From NCBI GenBank assembly GCA_041485845.1, contig JBGPKH010000514.1, positions 1-6,657 on the forward strand: a stretch of DNA of 6,657 nt, given 5' to 3'. This document shows, piece by piece, positions 1 to 6,274 of the stretch; the first letter of the stretch is position 1; the number at the start of each line of letters is the position of its first letter. The notes under the pieces are model-generated. The model was not told where the DNA came from. It searched no databases and worked only from the letters and a program-made list of their open reading frames with translations. Position numbers and translations under genes: made by a program. Source of the stretch: OMOG01 sp041485845 (GTDB lineage Bacteria; Acidobacteriota; Terriglobia; Bryobacterales; Bryobacteraceae).

Positions 1-2
1 AC

Positions 3-323
3 GAGAGGGGCGCCGTCGATTTTCTTCTCGCAGAGCGCGCCCGACAAGGGATGCGGGATCGCGGCGAAGTTGAGGCTGTCGTGCAGGCTTCCCAGTTCGG
101 CGCGGCAGTGATAGTCGATGATCCCTGGGGCCGGGAATTGGCTGCGCGCGCCGATCTGGACTTTCATGGCACGATGTGGGTGCTTCAACGATTCCACGAG
201 CTGGACTTGATTTCTTCAACCGCTCTCCGAGAATGCTTTGCATCACTGCGCCGACGCGGAACTCGATTGCCCTGGGACGTCGTTAACGCGCTTTTGGTGG
301 AGGTCGGTGAGCAACCCCTCTGA
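3..323 (+). CDS. DUF3368-type PIN-like protein, 3' part (5' end outside window)
   Basis: The frame is open from the left edge to the TGA at 321-323. At least 106 codons are visible and the true start lies upstream, so the ATG at 51 is internal. Family patterns seen are an 'IVDDPWGREL' segment (D, D, G, R), 'FHGTMWVLQRFHELDLI', and a tail where 'LRRRG' is followed by 'NALLVEVGE'. These match my recollection of the C-terminal two thirds of DUF3368 proteins, which usually have about 150-165 residues and are PIN-domain relatives of VapC-type toxin ribonucleases. In that family the paired aspartates are expected to contribute to the metal-binding site. DUF3368 genes commonly follow a small antitoxin-like gene, which here would be left of the window. 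RNase activity and toxin function are inferences from the family. An orphan protein is also possible. Confidence 0.62.
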   Translation, partial: ERGAVDFLLAERARQGMRDRGEVEAVVQASQFGAAVIVDDPWGRELAARADLDFHGTMWVLQRFHELDLISSTALRECFASLRRRGTRLPWDVVNALLVEVGEQPL

Positions 324-591
324 ACCTGGATTTTGCATTTCGACGTCCCGACGAAAGATCGGAAATCCCAGCGCCTCGCGGTTCGAATCCATGCTGGGGG
401 AGCCAGCACCTTTTGTATTGCGAACCCGGAGGCCAGTTTTGTTGACAGCATCGGACTCAAGTGCGCCTGCCGCTAACCCCAACATTCCACAGTATCGGCG
501 ACCTTCGTTCTTCTCCCACCCCGAACGGAGAGAATCGGGAGCCGCTTGGTTCGGGCCGCGTAAGCTCGATTTTCGCGCGGCAAGCACCATG
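324..591. other. Stretch without a recognisable gene
   Basis: No frame here reads like protein. The plus-strand frame that continues into the downstream pseudogene is open but rich in Arg, Cys, Trp and Ser, with no family resemblance. A tRNA-like T-arm at 377-405 is listed separately. A TTGACA hexamer at 440-445 has no convincing -10 box at 16-18 bases, so I do not call a promoter. Confidence 0.5.
377..405 (+). other. tRNA-like T-arm and acceptor end (possible tRNA 3' fragment)
   Basis: The sequence GGTTCGAATCC (380-390) has the canonical T-loop bases TTCGAAT between G-C pairs, and it is followed by an acceptor-like CTGGGGGA and GCCA (402-405). The shape resembles the 3' end of a tRNA-Asn-type gene, which has discriminator G and CCA. 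Two things count against a working tRNA. The T-stem CGCGG/CCATG has one mismatch and one wobble, and the acceptor segment is one base too long. No matching 5' acceptor strand (near 329) or anticodon arm precedes it. It could be a worn attachment-site remnant or chance. Confidence 0.25.
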
Positions 592-1502
592 AGAAACCAT
601 TGCGACAGGGTAAACGCACTCCACCTGGAGCCGTGGGTTCCAGGCGCGAAGGGTATCAACATCGTGGGCGGACAGGGCAGCGCTCGCGGCAACCGCGCCG
701 ATCTGATCGGCATGCACGACAACCTGGTGAACGGCGTCCTCGACGATTTCGCCGTGTTTGCGGATTTGGACGGCGCGAGCGTCAACACAGTGACCTTTGC
801 CCAACTATCCGGCCCTGGAAATGCTCCCTATTATGCTGCGGTGGCCGTCGTCAACGCCGCGAGTTTTCGCTCCCCAATTGCCCCAGGCTCCAATGCCACG
901 CTGTTCGGAGCAAATCTGGCCACGCGTCAAGAGATCTCCGCGTATTGGCCGTTCGACTTGGCGGGCGCCAGCATTCGCCTCAACGGGATTGCGGCGCCGC
1001 TTTATTTCGTCTCGCCCGGCCAAGTCAGTTTTCAAGTCCCTTGGGAGTTGGCTGGAAGAACACAGACCACGCTCTCCGTAACGGTCAACAGCGTGACGGG
1101 CCCCCCGCAGACTGCCGCTGTGGCGCCCTATAATCCCGGCCTGTTTGTCACCAACGCGAAGGGCCAAGGGCGATCGTAAATTTGCAAGGCAAGGTGGTGG
1201 ATGCATCGGCGCCGGCACACGCCGGCGATGCGCTCGAAATCTTCGCCACCGGCCTTGGACCGGTGACCAATCCAGCGCCGACCGGAGTTCCAGCTTCGAG
1301 CAGTTCAACCACTCCGGTTGCGCCCACTGTAACCATCGGCGGTCTCTCCGCGCCCGTGCTCTTTTTCGGGCCTCGCGCCGGGTTTTGTGGGTACCAAGTC
1401 AGCGTCCAAGTGCCGGATCGCACTCCGACGGGTGATGCGGTTCCGGTACAGCTCTCGATCGCCGGTGCTAGCTCGAATGTTGTTACGATTGCCGTCCGGT
1501 AG
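592..1502 (+). pseudogene. Frameshifted, 5'-truncated protein with Solibacter-type C-terminal domain
   Basis: Two adjoining frames encode one domain. The first reads from about 640 to the TAA at 1177-1179 and includes 'AAVAVVNAASFRSPIAPGS', 'FGANLA', 'YFVSPGQVSFQVPWEL' and 'NPGLFVTNAKGQG'. The second resumes at 1170 as 'AIVNLQGKVVDASAP', passes through 'ALEIFATGLGPVTNPAP', and ends 'VQLSIAGASSNVVTIAVR' at 1502. Joined, 835-1502 is about 220 residues and follows the order of the TIGR03437-type C-terminal domain of large secreted or surface proteins in Solibacter. Its molecular role is unknown. The join needs one base added at about 1168-1170, where 'ggc gcg atc' is expected but 'gg gcg atc' is found. 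Residues before about 640 look non-coding and no signal peptide is present, so the 5' part of a larger gene is missing. The lesion could be real decay or a sequencing error, but the lost 5' end favours a pseudogene. Confidence 0.7.
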
Positions 1503-1802
1503 CTCGGAGGGCGGTCCTTGGACCGGCAGGCGCGGGAACGGAAAAATCGTCCTCATGGCAACCATTTCCTCTGGCCAAGACGCTTCCGGCCCGAGACGCT
1601 CCGCAAAGGCATGAATCTGCTGGAATAACAGGTCCGCTCCCGGCGAAGGGTCAAAGAGAAAAGTTCGAATAGCGTTGAGAGAGGGGAGCCATCCCCGCCG
1701 GCGGCGCCTGAAATAGATCATCCAACCACACTTTCCGATCACGATAGAAGAAGAACAGTTGCTGCCACCCTCCTCCTTCACCTTCAACCAGCCTGATCTA
1801 GA
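1503..1802. other. Gene-free stretch upstream of the ethanolamine genes
   Basis: No gene is supported. The inverted repeat CGGTCC-TT-GGACCG (1512-1525) follows the pseudogene stop but has no T-run, so it is a poor terminator. A minus-strand frame is open across about 1787-1545 and contains protein-like text such as 'LFDPSPGADLLFQQIHAFAE'. It has no stop at its end and runs into the antisense of the pseudogene, so at best it is an unidentified remnant. The eat promoter should lie here, but I see no clear -35/-10 pair. No cobalamin-riboswitch B12 box (GCCACTG) is present. Confidence 0.45.
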
Positions 1803-1804
1803 AT

Positions 1805-1809
1805 GGGAG
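1805..1809 (+). promoter_or_regulatory. Ribosome binding site favouring the GTG start of eat
   Basis: GGGAG lies five bases before the GTG at 1815. The in-frame ATG at 1803 has only 'gatctaga' before it, with no Shine-Dalgarno-like run. This supports GTG 1815 as the start, which shortens the protein by four residues. Confidence 0.5.
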
Positions 1810-1814
1810 AATCA

Positions 1815-3242
1815 GTGAAGCCCACCTACTCTCCCGCGGATGCCGCCTATCTCTCGCAGCGCCGCCTGAGACGCCATGCGCGCGTGCTGCACCTGTGGGC
1901 CATGGGCGTAGGCGCGGTGATCTCGGGCGATTTCTTCGGCTGGAACTTCGGGCTCGCCGCGGGAGGCTTCGGCGGCATGCTCGCCGCCGTCATGGTCATG
2001 ACCGCGATGTACATCGGGCTGTGCTTTTCCATCGCCGAAATGTCGCCCGCGCTCCCCCACGCCGGTGGCGCCTACTCGTTTGCGCGTACCTCCATGGGAC
2101 CGTGGGCCGGCTACATCACGGGCCTCGCCGAAAACATGGAGTACATCCTCACCCCCGCGGTGATCGTGGTCGGAATCGGCGGCTATCTGGGCGCCGTTTT
2201 CGGCACGTCCAAAGCATGGGAGCCGGCCTGGTGGCTGTTGTGTTACGGCGTCTTCGTGGCGTTGAACATCTGGGGCGTGGAGATGACCTTCCACGTCTCT
2301 CTCGCAATCACGCTGGTCGCTCTCGCCGTACTGGTGGTGTTCTGGGTCGGCGCCGTGCCCCACTTCGAACTGCACCGCTGGGCCGCGCCCTACTTCCCGT
2401 CCGGCATTCACCCCGCGTCCGCGACTCTGCTGGAACTGCCCTTCGCGTTGTGGCTCTACCTGGGGATCGAGCAGTTGCCGCTGGCCGCCGAGGAAAGTCA
2501 CGACCCGAAGCGGGACATGCCGCGCGGCATCCTCTACGGCCTCGTCACCCTGATCGTGGTTTCGTTCCTCACCGTGGTGCTCAGCGTGGGAATGGCGCCG
2601 GGAGCCGCGAAAATCGCGACTTCGAACGAGCCGCTGTTTCTCGGCTTTCAAACCATCTTCGGGCTGGGACTGAAAACGCGCGTGTTGGCTCTGGTGGCGT
2701 GTACCGGGCTGATCGCCAGTTTCCACACCATCATCTTCGCCTACGGCCGTCAGATCTATTCGCTATCGCGCGCGGGCTACTTTCCGACCTGGCTCTCGGT
2801 TACTCACGGAACGCGCGAGACGCCGCAACGCGCGCTGCTGGCGGGGTCCGCGCTCGGCTATGTCGTGGCACTGGCTATCCATCTCACGCCGCAGGGCAGC
2901 CCGGTGGGGGCGGTGCTGCTCAATATGGCGGTATTCGGCGCGGTGCTGGCGTACATTCTGCAAATGGCGTCGTTCATCGTGCTGCGGGTCCGTTTTCCTC
3001 GGATCGAACGGCCCTATGTGAGCCCGCTCGGGATCGTGGGCGCGGCCGTCGCGGCGATCATCGCAGGATTGACGCTGCTGACGCTGTTCCGCAATCCGGA
3101 CTATAACAAGGGTGTGATCGGTGCGGCGGTTTGGTTCCTGCTCGGCCTCGCGTATTATGCCGGATACGGCCGCCATCGGCTGGTGCTGGCGCCCGAGGAG
3201 GAATCGGCTTTCCGTCACCGGCGGGAGCGGGGACGGGAATGA
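1815..3242 (+). CDS. eat: Ethanolamine permease (APC superfamily)
   Basis: This is an inner-membrane amino acid-polyamine-organocation (APC) transporter that imports ethanolamine, probably with a proton. With the GTG start it has 475 residues, normal for the family. About twelve hydrophobic segments are spread along the chain. The first two carry the typical 'WAMGVGAVISGDFFGWNFGL' and 'FSIAEMSPALPHAGGAYSFA' patterns; the latter is the conserved APC helix 2-3 region. Near the middle, 'LWLYLGIEQLPLAAEES' is followed by a cytoplasmic loop 'DPKRDMPRGI', and later 'FAYGRQIYSLSRAGYFP' appears, all characteristic of ethanolamine permeases. The stop is 61 bases before eutB on the same strand, so the three genes probably form one transcript. 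The substrate call rests on both family resemblance and adjacency to eutBC. The ATG at 1803 is the alternative start (479 residues) but lacks a ribosome binding site. Confidence 0.9.
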   Translation: MKPTYSPADAAYLSQRRLRRHARVLHLWAMGVGAVISGDFFGWNFGLAAGGFGGMLAAVMVMTAMYIGLCFSIAEMSPALPHAGGAYSFARTSMGPWAGYITGLAENMEYILTPAVIVVGIGGYLGAVFGTSKAWEPAWWLLCYGVFVALNIWGVEMTFHVSLAITLVALAVLVVFWVGAVPHFELHRWAAPYFPSGIHPASATLLELPFALWLYLGIEQLPLAAEESHDPKRDMPRGILYGLVTLIVVSFLTVVLSVGMAPGAAKIATSNEPLFLGFQTIFGLGLKTRVLALVACTGLIASFHTIIFAYGRQIYSLSRAGYFPTWLSVTHGTRETPQRALLAGSALGYVVALAIHLTPQGSPVGAVLLNMAVFGAVLAYILQMASFIVLRVRFPRIERPYVSPLGIVGAAVAAIIAGLTLLTLFRNPDYNKGVIGAAVWFLLGLAYYAGYGRHRLVLAPEEESAFRHRRERGRE

Positions 3243-3303
3243 ATCGGCGACTAGTTCTTTCCCGGCTTCTATGCAAACGGTCCGCGGGGCGGGACCCGGG
3301 GAA

Positions 3304-4593
3304 ATGAACTTGAAGGAATTGCTGGCGAAGGCGTCTCCCGCGCGGTCCGGCGACGAACTGGCCGGCATCGCCGCGGCGAGCGCGGAGGAACGCGCGCGCG
3401 CGCAGATGGCGCTGGCCGCCGTCCCTCTGAAGGTCTTCCTCGCCGAGCCCCTGATTCCTTACGACCAAGACGAAGTCACGCGCCTGATCTGCGACTCGCA
3501 CGATGCCGCGGCGTTTGCCCCCGTGTCGCACCTCACCGTGGGCGAGTTCCGCGACTGGCTGCTCTCCGATCAGGCTACGAGCGATCGGTTGACCGCCCTC
3601 GCGCCCGGCCTCACGCCCGAGATGGCCGCAGCGGTCTCCAAGATCATGCGCCTCCAGGACCTGGTCACAGCCGGCGCGAAATGTCGCGTAGTGACGCGCT
3701 TCCGCTCCACCATCGGGCTGCCGGGACGCCTGTCCACGCGCCTCCAACCCAACCACCCGACCGACGACCTGAAAGGCATCGCCGCCAGCATCCTCGACGG
3801 TCTCTCTTATGGAAACGGCGACGCGGTGATCGGCGTGAATCCGGCCACCGACCACGTCGCCACCGTGGAAGCGCTGCTCCACCTGCTCGACCGCATCCGC
3901 GAGCGCTACGAAATTCCCACGCAGATCTGCGTGCTCGCTCATGTCACCACCCAGATGCAGGCGCTGCGGCGCGGCGCCCCGGTGGACCTCGTCTTCCAAT
4001 CGATCGCCGGCACAGAAGCGGCCAACTCGTCCTTCGGCATGAATCTCGCGCTGCTCGACGAAGCCCACCAGGCGGCGCGGGAGCTGGGGCGCGGCGAGAA
4101 CGTGATGTACTTCGAAACGGGACAGGGAAGCGCCCTCTCGGCGAACGCGCACCACGGCGTCGACCAGCAAACCTGCGAAGCTCGGGCGTACGCCGTGGCG
4201 CGCCGCTACCGGCCCCTGCTGGTGAACACGGTGGTCGGCTTCATCGGTCCGGAGTACCTGTACAACGGAAAGCAGATCGTGCGCGCGGGCCTGGAGGATC
4301 ACTTCTGCGGCAAGCTCCTGGGCGTCCCCATGGGCTGCGACATCTGCTACACCAACCACGCCGAAGCCGACCAGGACGATATGGACGCCCTGCTGACCAT
4401 GCTCGGCGTGGCCGGCTGCAACTACATCATGGGCGTGCCTGGAGCGGACGACGTCATGCTGCACTACCAGAGCACCAGCTTTCACGACGCGCTGTATCTG
4501 CGCTCGCTGCTGAATCTGAAACCGGCGCCGGAATTCGAGGCCTGGCTCGAACGCCGTCCCGCGCTGCTCCCGGAAACATGGCTCTTGACTTGA
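3304..4593 (+). CDS. eutB: Ethanolamine ammonia-lyase, large (alpha) subunit
   Basis: EutB is the catalytic TIM-barrel subunit that, with EutC and adenosylcobalamin, converts ethanolamine to acetaldehyde and ammonia in the cytosol. The protein has 429 residues against 453 in E. coli, starting at 'MNLKELLAKASPARSGDELAG', which aligns with E. coli residues from about 15. Residues known to line the enteric active site are all present: Arg146 in 'STRLQPN', Asn179 in 'DAVIGVNPATD', Glu271 in 'YFETGQGSALSA' and Asp346 in 'MGCDICYTNHAEADQ'. By offset these correspond to R160, N193, E287 and D362. Also conserved are 'LVNTVVGFIGPEYLYNG' and 'GCNYIMGVPGADDVMLHYQ'. The ATG at 3304 was chosen because homology begins there and purine-rich GGGA/GGGGA runs precede it. 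The frame is open upstream and an ATG at 3271 is a weaker alternative. The C-terminus is about eight residues shorter than in E. coli and overlaps eutC. Confidence 0.96.
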   Translation: MNLKELLAKASPARSGDELAGIAAASAEERARAQMALAAVPLKVFLAEPLIPYDQDEVTRLICDSHDAAAFAPVSHLTVGEFRDWLLSDQATSDRLTALAPGLTPEMAAAVSKIMRLQDLVTAGAKCRVVTRFRSTIGLPGRLSTRLQPNHPTDDLKGIAASILDGLSYGNGDAVIGVNPATDHVATVEALLHLLDRIRERYEIPTQICVLAHVTTQMQALRRGAPVDLVFQSIAGTEAANSSFGMNLALLDEAHQAARELGRGENVMYFETGQGSALSANAHHGVDQQTCEARAYAVARRYRPLLVNTVVGFIGPEYLYNGKQIVRAGLEDHFCGKLLGVPMGCDICYTNHAEADQDDMDALLTMLGVAGCNYIMGVPGADDVMLHYQSTSFHDALYLRSLLNLKPAPEFEAWLERRPALLPETWLLT

Positions 4594-5279
4594 AAGCCTT
4601 CACGCCGGCGCGCGTCGCGCTAGGCCGTACGGGCCACTCGCTGCCCACGGCCGAGCTGCTGCGCTTCCAATTGGATCATGCGCGCGCCCGCGATGCGGTG
4701 TACGAGGAGCTCGATCCGGCATCGCTGGGCGTGCCCCACGTGCTGGTGCGGAGCGCGGCGCCGGATCGCGCCACGTATCTGCGGCGGCCCGACCTCGGGC
4801 GGCGATTGTGCGCGGATACCACGCTGGAGCGTGGCGATTACGATGCGGCGATCGTAATCGCGGACGGCCTGTCGGCGCCCGCGGTGCATCGCCATGCGGC
4901 GCCGTTGCTCGCGGCACTGGCGCCTTTGCTGGAGGGCTGGCAACTGGCGCCGCTCACCCTGGTGCTGCAAGGGCGTGTGGCGATCGGCGATGAGATCGGG
5001 CAACGGCTCGGCGCGCGCCAGGTCGCGATGCTGATCGGCGAGCGGCCGGGGCTGACCTCGCCGGATAGCCTCGGCATTTATCTGACCTGGGATCCGCGAC
5101 CCGGCCGCACCGACGCCGAGCGCAATTGTATTTCGAATGTCCGGACGGAAGGGCTGCCGTACACCCTCGCCGCGCGCAAGCTGCACTTCCTGATGTCCGA
5201 GGCCCGCGTGCGCAAGTTATCGGGCGTGGCGTTGAAAGAGGATGCGGCGATCGAGGGAATCTCGACCAAATGGGTCTAG
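4578..5279 (+). CDS. eutC: Ethanolamine ammonia-lyase, small (beta) subunit
   Basis: EutC pairs with EutB in the (alpha-beta)6 ethanolamine ammonia-lyase and supplies part of the adenosylcobalamin-binding surface. The 233-residue protein begins 'MALDLKAFTPARVALGRTG', with the family's 'ARVALGRTG.SLPT' opening. It continues through 'DYDAAIVIADGLSAPAVHRHA' and carries the signature 'GERPGLTSPDSLGIYLTW' near residue 154, followed by 'RTDAERNCISNVR' and the C-terminal 'SGVALKED'. E. coli EutC has 295 residues; the difference is mostly the N-terminal extension, which is missing here as in several non-enteric EutC proteins. The ATG at 4578 lies inside the eutB end (16-base overlap), suggesting translational coupling and matched subunit amounts. 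The upstream frame is open far into eutB but is only its shadow. No terminator is visible after the TAG. Confidence 0.95.
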   Translation: MALDLKAFTPARVALGRTGHSLPTAELLRFQLDHARARDAVYEELDPASLGVPHVLVRSAAPDRATYLRRPDLGRRLCADTTLERGDYDAAIVIADGLSAPAVHRHAAPLLAALAPLLEGWQLAPLTLVLQGRVAIGDEIGQRLGARQVAMLIGERPGLTSPDSLGIYLTWDPRPGRTDAERNCISNVRTEGLPYTLAARKLHFLMSEARVRKLSGVALKEDAAIEGISTKWV

Positions 5280-5360
5280 CAATGCCCCTCATTAACAGGA
5301 GGCCCGAGCAGCAGGATGTCGCACGGCTGACTGCCGAAATCTCTTGGTCGTTGCGCATGA
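5280..5360. other. Junction between eutC and transposase remnant
   Basis: These 81 bases hold no supported gene and no hairpin with a T-run. The left boundary of the insertion-sequence remnant probably falls here, but no terminal inverted repeat can be identified. Confidence 0.4.
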
Positions 5361-5905
5361 TTGGGCGCCAGTAATTGGCTCAGGATCGCGACCCGTGAGT
5401 TGAGGGCGCGGGGATGGAACGTCAACCGCAAACGGGTGCAACGGCTGATGCGAGAAGCGGGGTCCCCTCCGGGGGCTGCTGTGTGTGACCAAGGGGAAGA
5501 TTGTGGTGACCACCAACTCCGCACACCGCCTGACGGTGTATCAGAATTTGGCGGGGTCGATGCCGCTCTCCGGCGTGGATCAACTCCGGGCGGCGGATAT
5601 CGCCTACATCCGGCTGGAAGAGGAATTTGTCTGCCTGGCGGTGATTCTGGACGCCTACTCGAAGCGAGTGATCGGGTGGCATCTTGACGATTGTATGGAG
5701 GATTTGCTGACCATCGCGGCGCTGCGCATGGCGCTCGGCGCACGCCGGGTCCGGCCAGGCTTGGTCCACCATTCCGATCGTGGGGTGCAATACGCGAGTG
5801 GGGACTTCACGCCGCCTGCGAGTCGTTCATGAAGATGAAGACGCTCAAGCATGAAGAGGTTTACCGAACTGAATATCGGAATATGGCGCATGCTCGCAGT
5901 GCGGT
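5361..5905 (+). pseudogene. IS3-family transposase (OrfB) remnant
   Basis: Three pieces of an IS3-type DDE transposase follow each other in changing frames. Piece one (about 5379-5462) reads 'RIATRELRARGWNVNRKRV', the helix-turn-helix region before the catalytic core. Piece two (5476-5811) reads from 'LLCVTKGKIVVTT' through 'RAADIAYIRLEEEFVCLAVI' and 'LVHHSDRGVQYASGDFT'. The catalytic aspartates are coded at 5596 and 5776, 60 residues apart as expected. Piece three (5811-5905) reads 'AACESFMKMKTLKHEEVYRT', with the glutamate at 5820. That glutamate codon is only 44 bases from the second aspartate codon instead of about 108, implying a loss near 64 bases that also shifts the frame. An ATGAAG unit is duplicated at 5829-5840. 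OrfA, the start of OrfB and its last 35 or so residues are missing. It cannot encode an active transposase. Confidence 0.85.
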
Positions 5906-6097
5906 GATGCCGCTACCCGTGCGTCCTGCCGCCCTCTTCCCGAAACGCGTCTCGACGAGGTCGCCGGCTGTCTGCGGTCGAAGCGCAAATCGAAGACGCC
6001 GGCGCAGAACGGTGCCGCCATCCGGCGCGCGGGATTGTCGGGTTTTTATGGGAGGAGAGAGCACTGGAGAAATCAGCGACCAAAAACCGCGCGATAG
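5906..6097 (+). pseudogene. Possible C-terminal remnant of an AbrB/VapB-type antitoxin
   Basis: The frame running from 5906 to the TAG at 6095-6097 contains 'RLDEVAGCLRSKRKSKTPAQ' followed by 'NGAAIRRAG'. This resembles the tail of AbrB/MazE-fold antitoxins paired with VapC toxins, where I recall a pattern like 'VAGCLK..RKAKTL..MDAAI'. The N-terminal swapped-hairpin DNA-binding part is absent: the frame begins exactly where the transposase remnant ends, and the stretch before 'RLDEV' has no antitoxin character. No VapC-like PIN gene follows. I infer a truncated fragment cut by the insertion-sequence event. The match is short, and chance resemblance in an Arg/Lys-rich frame is possible. Confidence 0.35.
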
Positions 6098-6229
6098 GGT
6101 CGCGAAGAAAGACGACTGGAAACGGACCGCCATCGGCGCCCTTAGCGGCCCAGGCGTCCATTTTGGACTCCACTTGGACGCCAAAGGCCACCTCACGAGA
6201 TTCTGCTGACTGTAAGTCTTTGAATTATT
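6098..6229. other. Short stretch with nothing recognised
   Basis: A plus-strand frame stays open to the TGA at 6207-6209, but its text has no family resemblance. No hairpin or promoter is convincing. It lies immediately 3' of the tRNA-Pro fragment in the tRNA's own direction. Confidence 0.4.
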
Positions 6230-6274
6230 TGGTCGGGCCTCCGAGATTTGAACTCGGGACCTCTTGCACCCCAA
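6230..6274 (-). other. tRNA-Pro(GGG) 3' fragment, probable integration attachment site
   Basis: On the minus strand these 45 bases match a tRNA-Pro from the anticodon loop to the 3' end. The parts in order are loop TTGGGGT with anticodon GGG, stem strand GCAAG, variable loop AGGTC, T-arm CCGAG-TTCAAAT-CTCGG with five perfect pairs, acceptor strand AGGCCCG, discriminator A and encoded CCA. The G72/A73 end is the bacterial tRNA-Pro identity pattern, which pairs with C1. The 5' half is absent: the bases before the loop (GACAA) cannot pair with GCAAG, and no D-arm or CGGGCCT strand lies upstream to 6330. Homology that starts sharply at the anticodon loop and ends after CCA is the classic footprint of tyrosine-recombinase integration at a tRNA gene. 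In this orientation the element should lie to the right (above 6274). Confidence 0.85.

Noticed and set aside
590..602. 13-base repeat TGAGAAACCATTG also present at 6422-6434
   Set aside because: The flanks do not match, and one shared 13-mer is not surprising in a window of this size. No further repeat structure links the two sites.
1512..1525. Inverted repeat CGGTCC-TT-GGACCG as a terminator
   Set aside because: The stem is short, the loop is only two bases and no T-run follows on either strand.
1503..1814. Cobalamin riboswitch upstream of the cobalamin-dependent enzyme genes
   Set aside because: No B12 box (GCCACTG) or recognisable riboswitch core is present. Cobalamin control of this operon cannot be claimed.
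3058..4485. A long minus-strand open frame of 475 residues
   Set aside because: It is an antisense shadow of eutB in high-GC DNA, full of His, Arg, Ala and Val without domain logic, while the plus strand has a complete EutB with active-site residues.
3681..4577. Upstream extension of the eutC frame as a fused 532-residue protein
   Set aside because: The extension is an Arg/His/Pro-rich shadow of eutB. EutC homology begins right at the ATG at 4578.
5285..5340. Minus-strand text 'CDILLLGPPVNEGH' resembling a Walker-A region of IstB-type ATPases
   Set aside because: The lysine-containing part of the P-loop is missing and the similarity is only a few residues long, so no gene can be supported.
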